64,000 bases of DNA from Cristatella mucedo (lineage: Eukaryota; Bryozoa; Phylactolaemata; Cristatellidae), in the NCBI GenBank assembly GCA_009760855.2, contig WPIO01000140.1, forward strand, positions 436,001 through 500,000. Direction: 5' to 3'. Of this stretch, positions 52,446-62,953 are shown piece by piece. Position 1 is the stretch's first letter; each line of letters begins with the position of its first letter. Position numbers and translations under genes: made by a program. The notes under the pieces are model-generated. The model did not search any database. It had not been told where the DNA came from and worked only from the letters and a program-made list of their open reading frames with translations.

Positions 52446-53604
52446 GACGCACGGCCCGAGCCCACGACCTTGGGCTTAGATATACTTGACTTCGGATCTG
52501 ATTTGGTTAAATATAGTAAGTTCCCGACTCTTGCTACATGTTGAGCTGTTTGGATTTATCACCGTTTAGTTCTTAAAAGCTGGCCGATATCGTAGGCCCA
52601 TTACTAGTAAAACAAGAGTTTAATTTTTCAACCACCGAAGCCGACCTCGAAGGCGGCACGAACGTAAAGCTGATTTTAGCCGTCGGCACAGCAGCGATAG
52701 GCGACGCTGTATGCTTTACTTACCTGCTAGAAAGTTCGCGATTTTAATTTTAGCAAGTAAGATAAGACTTTTGAGGACCCCCGGAAACCTAATGCTTTTT
52801 AGTTGAGGCCTGACATCTATAGGGCGCAAACTCGACGAGACCGATTTTTATTCGATTATGCCAGAGTTTTGTCTGCCACGCTGGCCAATATTCGTATTCT
52901 CTTCGACGGCATTGGCTATCTATCGATGACCCCAGTATAATTATTACGGACCGTCCGTCGCGCGGAAAAGTGGTTTCTAAGGAGTGCAGTCATTTAAATC
53001 AATACCAAAAATTTCCCAGTGAGTCTTTATCTTTTACATGCTAACAACTTAGAACAACCTATTCCAGAATGGCCACAACGAGGCATAGCTATTAGACCTA
53101 TTGAATCTCAACAAGGCATTTTTCTTGTAGTATTTGTCGTATGCGAAGCGACTCGAACGGCTTAGCCAAAATACATTTAAACATAAAAGATCGAAACGCC
53201 GCAGAAGCGACCGCATTAGGGGAGATGGAATTCCGCTTCCGCTAGTGACGAACTTGTACTTGCCTTGATAATCGTGACTACATCGTCGGAGGCAAATGCG
53301 AACATTTTCGCTAGAAAAGTAGCAACACGTTAGTACACAGACGCAGCTACGGGACAAAGCGTTTGTGAAATATTCCGAGTACTTCTAGGCGGTACAGTTA
53401 ACGCTGGAAGTATTGTCGTGTGCGCCAGCGGCTTCTGCTGTAATTAGCGATGCGCCTGACACTAACGTAAACGCCTCGCCTGTGGCCAATAGCTAAGCCA
53501 TCGAAGCAGCGCATAGTCGGACCACTAATGCAGGTTATATTTCATGTCATCTGCTGCAAATAATTGGGTTCCCACATACGTGCCTGTTGAAAGAAATAAT
53601 AGAT
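52446..53604. other. Intergenic, nothing recognised
   Basis: Only one ORF (53049-53357, minus) exceeds 100 codons; it has no family resemblance. No repeats known from elsewhere in the window were noticed. Confidence 0.45.
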
Positions 53605-54215
53605 AATAATAATAATAATAATGCACTTGATAAAGCGCCCTCAGAGAACTTAATCTCTTTCTAGGCGCTTTACATTTGCTGCAAAGAGAAATGCAATTGA
53701 ATGTTAAGTAAAATCATGCTTGAAAAACAAACAAAATGAATAACATGGTTAGGGGTGACATGCACAGGGTCAGCATGCAAATGTGGTTAGTGGCAGCATG
53801 CACAGTGTCAGCACGCATAAGCACGTGAAGGACGAATCACAGGCGCCCACTAAGTGCTGTCCTAAATAGGTGTGTTTTTAAGTTCCTTTTAAATGTGGTC
53901 AGGTCATGGGATGTTCTGGCGCAGGTCGGGAGGGAGTTCCAGGCTTTGGGAGCATACGAACTGAATGCACGGTCTCCAAAGGATTTAAGGTTTGTACGAG
54001 GTATTTCTAGACTGTTAGATTCCGAAAACGGGTGGTACGATGCTTGGCCTGATGCGGGAGTATGTCGGAGAGATAGGCTGGAGCCAAAGAATGAAGTGAC
54101 CTAAAAGTGAGCGACAAAACCTTGAAGTCAATCCGTTGCTTGACTGGTAGCCAGTGCCGGTCGGCGAGAAGTGGAGTAATGTGGCAACTGCGACGCTCGC
54201 GACAGACAAACAATA
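53605..54215 (-). mobile_element. L2-clade LINE 3' end, well preserved
   Basis: The tail TAATAATAATAATAATAATG at 53605 is followed by the reversed 3' UTR and the C-terminal coding region up to ERRSCHITPLLADRHWLPVK near 54200. It is very close to the 49-52 kb copy, including CATGCTGCCACTAACCACAT, and lies tail to tail with it across 1.2 kb. Confidence 0.92.
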
Positions 54216-54701
54216 GTCTCGTTTGCCGCGCACGTTCGCCCGCTGTGTCTCCGTGAGACTCCCATTGGAACAGCCGCCGCCGGAGCCACTCGCATACAAC
54301 AGCATCAGTCAGCGCGAGTGAGCAAGCATTCCTAGACGACGGACGGTTTTACGAAGTAGGACGCCAGCTGGCAGCCCCTACCGGAAGCCACCGGCGGTCG
54401 GCTTGCGCTCACAGAGGCAGACTCCCTCGTAGAGCGGCTAGCTGCTTCATTTGTTGCTTCAGCTCTCTGCAACAACGTGGGTCGCGCAACGATCGCTGAA
54501 AGAGTTTATTTCAAATCTCACTTGGTCCCATTTCAAAGTAGGAACTTTTGTTTAGGCTGCGCTCTGCGATCAGTATTCTAGCTAGTCAAGCGGCTAAGGG
54601 TCATAGATCGTGATAAGGTCACCTGAGCTCTCCCGGAAGTTAATGGTGCTTGTTTTGGCGGTAACGCCTACCCACCGATTCGCCATCTATCGTTTGTAAA
54701 A
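54216..54701 (+). promoter_or_regulatory. Upstream region of NAGK
   Basis: The LINE ends about 485 bases before the NAGK start, so the promoter is probably confined to this stretch. It contains CCATTGG at about 54272 (inverted CCAAT type) and a GC-rich segment, but no TATA box. A 5' UTR intron cannot be excluded. Confidence 0.35.
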
Positions 54702-55724
54702 ATGAGTAAGGTCTTCGGCGGCATTGAAGGCGGCGGAAGTAGGTCAACAGTGGTACTGTACAGCGACAGAGGAGCCGTTCTGGTTTCCAAGGAAGGCCCC
54801 GGAGTGAATCCGTGGCAGATCGGCTTTGACGAGTGTGCCAAGCAAATCGCACTGATGGTGCAGTGTGCCAAGGCCGATCTCCTAGGCGACTCCGCCGGCG
54901 AGACGGTAATCGTGGCGCTGGGACTGGCACTGAGTGGCGTCGGTTCGGTAAAGGAAGCCAGCTCTTTGGAGAAATGCTTGAAGCAGAACTACCCAGACTT
55001 GGCGCAAGGCTACTACATTACGAACGATGCCGTCGGGTCTCTGTACACGGCGTCTGCTGACGGTGGTGTGGTGCTAATCGCAGGGACAGGTTCCAACTGC
55101 ATAATGGTCAACCCAGAGGGCGACTCCCACAACTGCGGCGGCTGGGGTCACATGCTGGGTGACGAAGGGAGTGCCTACTGGATCGCTCACCGAGCACTTA
55201 AGACTGTATTCGACGTGGAGGACAACCACTCTTGCCCAGACGTGGATGTCGGACTGGTGAAGAGCATCATGCTTGAGCACTTTAAGATTGCCAACAAGAG
55301 GGAAATCTTGCCGCACATGTACACTAACTTCAGTAAATCTGCTGTCGCTAGAATGTGCGTTGCCCTCGCGAAGGCAGCCGTTGACACCGGCGACTCACTC
55401 TGCTGTAGCCTGTTCACCGATGCTGGCCGTGCGCTAGCAGCCCACATTACTGCGCTGCTGCCCAAGGTATCTGCAGCTGTCCCGAATCAGACGTTGAAAG
55501 TTATTTGCGTGGGCTCCGTTTGGAAGAGCTGGCCATTACTGCAAGCTGGCTTCGAGGAGCAATTACTGAAGAACCCATCAGACAAGGTAAAATGTGTTCA
55601 GCTGCTCCATGTTAACCAGAGCAGCGCCATCGGGGCAGCGTATCTGGGTGCTAAGTCGGCAGGACTCAATTTCCCAATGAATTACGAGCTCAATGCCAGC
55701 ATAGTGTGTAAGTTGGACGTCTGA
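54702..55724 (+). CDS. NAGK: N-acetylglucosamine kinase
   Basis: A complete 340-residue protein in one exon; animal NAGK is about 344. It phosphorylates free N-acetylglucosamine with ATP to GlcNAc-6-phosphate, feeding amino-sugar salvage to UDP-GlcNAc in the cytosol. Family motifs are in place: phosphate-binding loop GGIEGGGSRS (6-15, Ser where Thr is usual), TNDAVGS (107-113) with the presumed catalytic Asp109, IAGTGSNC (126-133), CGGWGHMLGDEGSAYW (145-160), CVGSVWKSW (269-277) and a C-terminal SSAIGAAYLGA (307-317). The start AAAAATGAG is the only in-frame Met before the fold and matches the usual N-terminus. AATAAA lies at 55864, 140 bases past the stop. Vertebrate NAGK has many introns, so the lack of introns is notable; the ORF shows no damage. 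Confidence 0.95.
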   Translation: MSKVFGGIEGGGSRSTVVLYSDRGAVLVSKEGPGVNPWQIGFDECAKQIALMVQCAKADLLGDSAGETVIVALGLALSGVGSVKEASSLEKCLKQNYPDLAQGYYITNDAVGSLYTASADGGVVLIAGTGSNCIMVNPEGDSHNCGGWGHMLGDEGSAYWIAHRALKTVFDVEDNHSCPDVDVGLVKSIMLEHFKIANKREILPHMYTNFSKSAVARMCVALAKAAVDTGDSLCCSLFTDAGRALAAHITALLPKVSAAVPNQTLKVICVGSVWKSWPLLQAGFEEQLLKNPSDKVKCVQLLHVNQSSAIGAAYLGAKSAGLNFPMNYELNASIVCKLDV

Positions 55725-55863
55725 GCATAGCAACCGTAATATCATCTGTGGCCCTCGTGCACAATTGTGGATGCTGAAAGCACAGTCCTGTAAAAAGGGC
55801 CAGTCAATTGGCCCGGCATCAACCCACGGCCTGCTTTAGCATAATCAACTCGTCACCTTTGCT

Positions 55864-55869
55864 AATAAA
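55864..55869 (+). terminator. Poly(A) signal of NAGK
   Basis: AATAAA, 140 bases after the NAGK stop codon, followed by GTGTGCATGCTTATCGG about 45 bases on, a GT-rich downstream context. Confidence 0.7.
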
Positions 55870-55889
55870 GGACATGTCGTGCACAGACC

Positions 55890-57706
55890 ATTTACTTTAT
55901 CTTGCGGTGTGCATGCTTATCGGCCAACGAGTGACGCGACTTAGTGTAAAGCTAGGATGACAACTCAGCCCAATGTTTCTTGGCAAAAGACAAGCATATC
56001 TGTGGCATCCTGAGTCAGTACCTGTATCTGACTGTTCGACCAGGCATGGTAGGGCAGGGCTCGTTAGGGTGTGCAAGTATGTGTACAGCGCTACCTGTTT
56101 TGACCACCGAAACTGCTTGGAGTCATGAGTCATGGCCGGCAGTAGACATCCAAATGCTCCAAAAGCATGCCACCTAGAGGTAAAATGTGAACACCGCAAA
56201 AAGCTGAGGAAGCTCGGAATGTCACATGACTAGACATATGCTAGACAGAGGCTGGCATGGCTACCCACGGAGTCTTTGTGGAGTTACAGACGAAGATACA
56301 TTACATTGCATTGCATTGCTGCACGACTGGAAAATCGTGAATCGGCAGGCTGCAGAGTGGCTTGTAGTGCCTTGCTGCAAGCCTATATGCTTTGTTAAGG
56401 TGCTTACTCGTGCTACAGCTGACTAGTCGAGGGTGTAACGTTAGCCATGGGACAGGAAGTGGGAGGGCTCTTTCTGGCAGTCCTGCAGGAGAGACGCATC
56501 GTGGTGAACGTGGCATCGTGGTGAACGTGACGCTCATCTTGATGAGTCATCGAGTCGTTCAGCAAAAGAACTGGCTCCTGCCCATCTTTGCCTTCGACGT
56601 GGAGCTGCTCCCGCCCGCGCTGCGTAGACACATGGTCGATTGCATCTCAGTTGGCTGCCGTTGCATTTGCATATGCTTACCGTGTGATTAGGCAGCACAG
56701 CAGGCTTGTACTGCTGACTGCACAAGAGTGTAATTATCATCGTGCAATGCCGATAGAATGCGGGCATGCAAAACAAAGCGCGGGTGCATCACAGATTGGA
56801 TGACTCTCAAATTTTAGAGCCTGAATTTTAAATTTTAGAGCCCAAATTTTTTTGCTTGAGTATCACTAGTAAATGCAGCTTCGGCTTGCTTGCTTGTTCA
56901 TGGAGAGGCTGTAAACCCGGTACGAGCTTGAAGCTAATGCAGTAGGTCTAGTGGGTTTTTTCCAAAAATATGGATCAGCTGTCTGCCACCAAGCACCCGT
57001 GGGACCAACCTATTTTCTAGGCTTGATGCCACATTTTAAGAGTTTAGCTGGTCTGCCATCACTCCTTAAATCATCTTTAATCGGAATCGCAGGAGGGAGA
57101 CTGGGCTTACATTCTCGTAGTCTAGTTCTAGTTTAGTTCTTTAGCTCTAGTTCTCATAGTCTGCCTACTTCTTAATTAGCGGCACGACAACAGCTTCCAT
57201 GAAGGCTGCAAGAACAACCAGATGCTAAGGACATAATTATTATGTCAGCTGCTGTGGAAGGCAGCAGTAAAAATGAGTGCTTGGCAACACAACAGTATTC
57301 ATGGGCACTCTTACTCCGGAGACTTACTTTTGCAGTTAGCTTGAGTTCTGCTGCAGGTACATTTAGGTTGACTGCTGCAAGCAAGTTAAACGGTGCACTT
57401 GTTTAAATGAGGCTTTCGAATCTGCGACTCTTATTTTAACCGTTTTACCTGTTTAATTTGCCTACTCCCTTCCCTTGTTTTTTGACCTGTGAAGGCTGGA
57501 GCCTAACACCTGCATGGACGACGTGGGAGACCAGAGCAACAGCTGCCGTGAACTGATACAGACTATGCCTGCTGCCTGGAGACGCTAAAAATGACAGAAA
57601 TGCAGTGTGTATCATCTCATCCAAAAGAGACCAGGCATGCCCTGTTGCTCCCCACCCGTACAACGATCGAGTTCGTGAGCATAGTGCATATGCCTGCGTG
57701 TAGATG
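55890..57706. other. Intergenic; fragment of repeat U tail near 56265-56310
   Basis: CTTTGTGGAGTTACAGACGA followed by AGATACATTACATTGCATTG is the terminal part of dispersed repeat U on the plus strand. A short tandem (GCATCGTGGTGAACGTG, twice at about 56497-56530) is present. No gene was recognised. Confidence 0.5.
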
Positions 57707-58086
57707 ATTGTGTTGTTTGGTTCACGAAAGCAGAGAAACGCCTGCCAATGATCACCACCATCGGTTTAATGTACGACGCACGGAGCAGAGCACGGAGCAC
57801 GACTCCCTCCTCACTTCCACTCGAGTCCCCTCTCCGCGACCTCGGCTGTGCACTGGCCGACCCCGATAATTAATCCTAGGCGGACCACAGCTGTGCATCG
57901 GCCGACCCTGATGGTGAATCCACCATCTGTTCACCAACGGGTTAACGGCCTGTGTCCGTACCACATCACAGGCAGACCACAGCTGAGCAGCTGCCCCTCT
58001 CGATGATTGATGTTCTCTAACCAGCGGTCACCAGCAGGTTAGCAAAGGAGCAATGCAGGCCTGCATATAATCAAGCTACAGCATGC
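57707..58086 (+). repeat. Dispersed repeat T, copy 3 (longest)
   Basis: About 380 bp from GTTGTTTGGTTCACGAAAGC to CATATAATCAAGCTACAGCA. It contains an internal near-duplication (GGCGGACCACAGCTGTGCAT and AGGCAGACCACAGCTGAGCA). It defines the full family unit; copies at 4831 and 6067 align along most of it. Confidence 0.88.
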
Positions 58087-59559
58087 TCTTTGCTTGCCTG
58101 GGGGAGGGGAGGGGCTCACCTAAGCGATTAGCGAATGCCGAGAGAAGGAAAGCATCGAGAGACGTTAGGACAGAGTGCTCATGGGGATCCGAGAGATCCA
58201 GCAGCAGCAGGCAGCTACTGCATAGTCTGCCACCGATGTGCGGCAGCCGAGCAAACACATCGCACTGGTTAATTAAGCGGAACAGCCCAAGTGTAACTGA
58301 ACGTGCACAGTGTAACCTCACCCACCCTTGCCATTACCTGCACGGTGCTGTGCCTTGCGCACACACCTCATTGCTTGCATTTTTCAACTCTCAACTTTGG
58401 TAACTGCAGCAGATCCGCGACCTTTATCTTGCCGTGCGATGATGTTCTCTTGATTAATTTTATTCCTCACATTGAGTTCTCCTATCTACACTATGTACTC
58501 CTATCTTATCAGTCAGTACTAGGGACGTGGTGAGTAGCTTTCATTCAGTTCACTGGCTGAATCCAGAGCCGAACGGACATTTATTGTCTGATAGCCCCTT
58601 CTCGCTCTGCACCATCGAGGCACGAAACAAGAAATAAAGTACTCATAGCTACGACAGAGTCTCAACAAGTGTGTGCTTATGATATCTGACCGATGCTTGA
58701 TTGGACTGCAGTGCCTGCGAAAGATCACGATGAAGTGCATAAATCACTTGAAGTTCGATCGTTTCTCGATGTTGGGCTGAAGGATGCTATTGCAACATGT
58801 GGGCAAATCCACGTAGTGCTTGCATCTTAGTTATCCACCGTGCAAAATATCCTTCAAGTCGTAATATAGCGTTCTGCTAACTATCTCGCGGGCTAGAAGA
58901 ACAGACAAATCCTTGTTATGGCATTCAGTTCATTGGTTTGAGCAAAGCCTCATCCACATATAAAGTGCAAGGCATCAAATACTATCTTTTCATTCATCGA
59001 TTCACTGCCAGTTAGATTGAAGCTGGATTGACCGACAAAATACTGATTTTATCCATCTGCAAAAAATAGTTGAACTTCTGAAGTTGCACACTGTACGTTT
59101 GCTGAGTGCGCATGGCTTTTTTGGTTTTGATTGCAAAGCTGTTGCTGATCTTGCCACTACCATTCAAGGTTTTGGTTTTATTTGCAGTAGCAGCTCTATA
59201 TTTTTTCTAGGTTTAGTTTCAAACAAAAAATTCTGAGGATTACTTACAGCCACATATTTATTTTTACATCGATATTTTTTTTTGTTATTGGAGATAGTTG
59301 ATGCTAAGTACTTACAAATCATTGTCCGAGACTGTTTTTATTTTTGGCCGAGTGCAGCTAGTTGGGCATGATGGAGCTGAATGGCTGCTAATCATATCTT
59401 CTTTCAAAATACTCAATAGCTATTATTTCTTTGTTTTATTTGGAAATTGTTGCAATGTTTGTCAACTTCGACATATTACGATTAGTAATATGAATATACA
59501 GGTATAGATAAACGTATGCACATATTCATCGGAGCACTTCAGCAAGTTTCAGGATTCTA
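58087..59559. other. Intergenic, nothing recognised
   Basis: Short overlapping ORFs at 58083-58740 on both strands and an AT-rich stretch after 58.8 kb. No motif or splice evidence for a gene. Confidence 0.45.
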
Positions 59560-59700
59560 ATTCATATACTACTACTACTACTAATAATAAATAGCACCCT
59601 CAGAGAACTTAATCTCTTTCTAGGCACCTTACTTATGCTACAAATGAAGCATGGTCGAATGGTTAGTGGTAGGATACAGTATAGTAGACTTAAGGTTCAG
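59560..59700 (-). mobile_element. L2-clade LINE 3' terminus
   Basis: A TACTACTACTACTAATAATA tail is followed by AGAGAACTTAATCTCTTTCT and AGGCACC on plus, the reversed LINE end. Confidence 0.8.
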
Positions 59701-60365
59701 ATCTTACATATTTGCATATAGGCAATATGTAAATATGATGTATATATCACATGTATTTGTAAACCAATATATATTTATAAAAGATTCAGCTGCATTAAAA
59801 CCTGTTGAGTCAAATGCTTCAGCACAGCAGCAGCAGACCAGGTGATTCTGATTCTTTAACGAATTCTTTATCTTGAGTGGTGTAACGTGGTTATTGTGCT
59901 AAATCTGTTGATGCAACCTCAGAGCTAAACATCTGGCCAGATTTCCATCGGCTGATTGCAGTAACCCATTTCTTTTCCACTGCTTGTTGCTGAGATGCAG
60001 GGTGTTACACGATGGCTTGGAGGAAGTGACGAGCCATTCAGAATGGTTTGGTAACTACACCTTAAATCAAGGCAAAGGCCACTGCTAATTTCAATGGCAA
60101 TTCGTAGATGAGGCATCATAGAAAAGTGATTGTGCCTTATCTATAGAACCCTGATGCAAGGAATTGCACAATTGTGCTGTCTATGAGCAAAAGTCGTATG
60201 TAGAGCCATTACAAAGCATGGGCATCTGTGTCAAGTTATTCCAGTTTTGTTGTTTCTAGTTTTTGTAGAGGTTCGGGGCTCTCACGAGCCAGCTCAATGC
60301 AGCCACACTTGGGGTCACGCCTGAGCTGGCCTGAACTTGTACAGAAAGCAGCCAGGTAAGCTGCT
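59701..60365. other. Intergenic, nothing recognised
   Basis: AT-rich. Minus-strand ORFs at 59925-60119 and 60236-60469 have no family resemblance. Confidence 0.4.
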
Positions 60366-60368
60366 GGC

Positions 60369-60405
60369 TGATTGGCTGCCACGTGATTGGCTGCCACGTG
60401 ATTCA
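60369..60405. promoter_or_regulatory. Tandem CCAAT/E-box cluster
   Basis: TGATTGGCTGCCACG occurs twice in direct repeat, so inverted CCAAT boxes (ATTGGCTG) alternate with CACGTG E-boxes, the sites of NF-Y and bHLH-zip factors such as USF, Myc or TFE. The expected promoter could serve a gene on either strand; none is identified nearby. Confidence 0.4.
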
Positions 60406-60659
60406 GCAAAGGGCTACCGACAGATGGTGGGACCAAGAGCTTGGGACAAGTGACATCTAAACTCCACATCTAGGCAAGGTGGCCTCGGTGATACAAGTGA
60501 GCAGAAATGACGATGGATCGTGGGCAATCATAAATCCCATGATTGGCACACTCTTCCTATACAATTCGATTAGAGAACGTGTGCGAGTATGTGCGCCGAC
60601 ATGTAGATCCGGGATGACGCTGCTGCACTTCCATTAAACAGACAGAAAAATAAGTACTT

Positions 60660-60860
60660 ATTTTTTTTGTAATTAATTTTTTAATTATATAATTATATAT
60701 AGTATATAATTATATAATATATAATTTATATATATTATTATTATAATAATTATATATTGAATACATATATAATTTATATAATAATATAAAATATATTTTA
60801 ATTTTAATACATTTTAATTAAATTTTAAGTAATTACTTTTTAATTTTAAGTAAAAACAGA
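60660..60860. repeat. AT-rich low-complexity block
   Basis: Almost pure A and T for 200 bases, with many TATATAATTATA-type inverted repeats able to form hairpins. It is flanked by repeated AAACAGACAGAAAAA at about 60637 and 60855. Confidence 0.9.
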
Positions 60861-61432
60861 CAGAAAAAATAAGTAAACCTGACTGTTTCGCTATCTGCTG
60901 AGCCCTTACACGAATTTCGAGGCTTCTCCACTTTGGAGCTGTCTAGTGAAGCAACAGGCAAAGGTCCATACGTGGGGACGATCAAGTAAAAAACTCACAG
61001 CAGAGAAAGCCCCGACAGCATTCAAAGTGAGCGAGATGTCGCCACTGCTTGTCAACACTTGTGAGCAGAAATGTGCTCAGAGATAGGCTAGGGCCTCAAC
61101 GCCTACAATAGGGTAGGCCCTCAATGCGACTAGTCAGTCAAGCGATGCATTGGCTAGTCATTACTGCCCTGTGAGCGAGCGAGCACACGCCGAGGGTAGC
61201 ACACCGAGGAGAGTGGCTGGCACTCGCTGTTGCTTGGTGTTGCATCGGCAGCTAGCCGCAAGCAGCAACCACGACTCTCCGCTGACCAAATCGACCCGGC
61301 TGAGCTGCCAGCTGGTCCGACTTGCCAAGGCTTGTATCCTGAGTTCTTAAAATATACCAGCTTGTCTTTCCTGATGGCTATGTCTGAATATATCATCATA
61401 TGCCGATATTACAGTGTTTAATCTATGCACAG
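60861..61432. other. Intergenic or intron, nothing recognised
   Basis: ORFs 61150-61421 overlap on both strands. No domain recognised. Confidence 0.4.
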
Positions 61433-61629
61433 GCATTATGCTGGCTATGACTGCAAGCAAAGGCAAGCTCTGTGGTACCGATTGCAGTCTATGACCTCTG
61501 CAGATTGCCGGTGCTCTCACACTGACAAGAACGTTGACCAGTTTGCCTACAAATGCAAAGCCAATGAAAGCACCTCCGGTGGGCCACAGCAGCATGGCAG
61601 TTTGAGAAAAAAGGCAGCATACAAATCAG
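61433..61629 (+). CDS. Possible Cys-rich internal exon
   Basis: Acceptor TTTAATCTATGCACAG|GCAT and donor AAATCAG|GTAATT enclose 197 bases open in frame: HYAGYDCKQRQALWYRLQSM, then SADCRCSHTDKNVDQFAYKC and a basic end. Four Cys and several aromatics make it protein-like. No partner exon was found with certainty, and I do not recognise the family. Confidence 0.35.
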
Positions 61630-61799
61630 GTAATTAAACTCAGGCCCTTCGATGCATTCTATTTGTAACTTGGCATATAAGGAGCCACACTATTTGAACA
61701 GAGTAAGCTTTTAGGTATGCATAATGCTAGCCCAGAAAAAAGGATCCCGATTGCATTCAGTTGTACTGCCTGCATTCAGTTGTATGGCCTATGATGTAT

Positions 61800-61923
61800 T
61801 CAGTGTGCACCCACGTTCGTGTGTGCATGCATGTGTGTTCGTGTGTGCATGTGTGCATGCATGCGTGTGTGCGTGTGTGCATGCATGCATGTTTGTGTGC
61901 GTGTTTGCATGTTTGTGTGCGTG

Positions 61924-61966
<43 letters not shown>
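61800..61966. repeat. (TG)n microsatellite with degenerate start
   Basis: A pure TG run (61924-61966) preceded by a degenerate GTGTGCATGCATG stretch from about 61805. ORFs here are artefacts. Confidence 0.93.
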
Positions 61967-61967
<1 letters not shown>

Positions 61968-62226
61968 CCGATGAGCCCCAACGAAAGGCAATGCTGATAA
62001 GTATCCTTCCGATAAAGGGGTATTCCATGCTAAAGCTGGAGGTAGCTCCACGTAAACCGGCTTACAGCTACTGGACCTTGTGGCACTTGTCATGAGGATT
62101 CTTCCTCCATCCTCTGCCTCTGCGCCTGAGGCTTGCTATGTATGCGGTGGAGATTTCTGCCCAGGCTGAATCTGTACTAGCTTCGCTACTAACTCGAGCA
62201 GTGAGGCACACTTGTCGGTGTCTAAA

Positions 62227-62547
62227 ATGTCTGGGCCACAAGTGCCTGCCACATTGATTCCAGAGCACCAGCAGGTGGCTGCGACGGTGGAGGAGCATCA
62301 GCCTGTGGCAGCGGTGGCCTTTAAAGTATCGGCTGCCTCGGAGTCGGCGGCTTTCGATGAGGCAGAGGATGTTGCAGCTCACGAAGTGCTAGCGGTCCAC
62401 GAAACCACGATCCGCATGGAGTCGGTCACGGGCCCACGTGGTGGCGGCCCGAAAGACGCTGGTCAGCGAAACTGCTCATCGCCAGAAGACCGCAGAGATC
62501 CGCGAGAGGACAGCAGTGGTGAAGGTCACCGAGACGGCGCCGGGTGA
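62227..62547 (+). CDS. Ala/Val/Glu-rich ORF, unrecognised
   Basis: 107 codons from AAAATGTCTGG: MSGPQVPATLIPEHQQVAAT, later FDEAEDVAAHEVLAVHETTI, and a charged Gly/Arg/Asp end. A pyrimidine-rich acceptor (GATTTCTGCCCAG) lies about 62 bases before the ATG. Composition resembles the tail of the MBD-model protein (short Val/Glu/Ala phrases), but no repeat alignment is clear. It may be one exon of a gene continuing at 62693. Confidence 0.35.
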   Translation: MSGPQVPATLIPEHQQVAATVEEHQPVAAVAFKVSAASESAAFDEAEDVAAHEVLAVHETTIRMESVTGPRGGGPKDAGQRNCSSPEDRRDPREDSSGEGHRDGAG

Positions 62548-62692
62548 CAGGCAGTGAGACCGCTTCGACAACGGTCAGTGCTTCGACGATGACAAGCCCC
62601 GAGATGCCGCCAGGTGCTAGCTACGGCAGACAGTGCTGTGACTCTGGTCAAGGCTGGAGCAACCGATCAGCGCTGCTGCTCCGGCTAGCGCT

Positions 62693-62953
62693 GTGACGTC
62701 AACGCCGGGATGTGCTGCTACGATGCTAGTCGGCTACGATACTACGACGCCGGTCGGCGCTGCTATTATGCTGGTTAGTGCTGCCACGACGGCTACTGTG
62801 ACGGACGAGAGTAGAGCCGGCGACATAAAAGTGGCCACTGTGGCAGCCAATGCAAAGGAGACATTTGAAACCCGCACGGCAGAGGGAGGAGGCACGGACC
62901 CAATCCCTGATCGTGGGAAAGGGGCGCCAGGCTCAGTCCCAGCAGTTGCTTAA
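62693..62953 (+). CDS. Ala/Thr/Val-rich ORF, unrecognised
   Basis: 86 codons ending GAPGSVPAVA at a TAA, in a different frame from the preceding ORF. It has repeated Gly/Thr phrases (AATMLVGYDTTTPVG; AAIMLVSAATTATV). Low complexity; could be a C-terminal exon or chance. Confidence 0.3.
   Translation: MTSTPGCAATMLVGYDTTTPVGAAIMLVSAATTATVTDESRAGDIKVATVAANAKETFETRTAEGGGTDPIPDRGKGAPGSVPAVA

Noticed and set aside
61724-62095. 123-codon Cys/Val-rich ORF and antisense His/Thr-rich ORFs
   Set aside because: Produced by the TG microsatellite.
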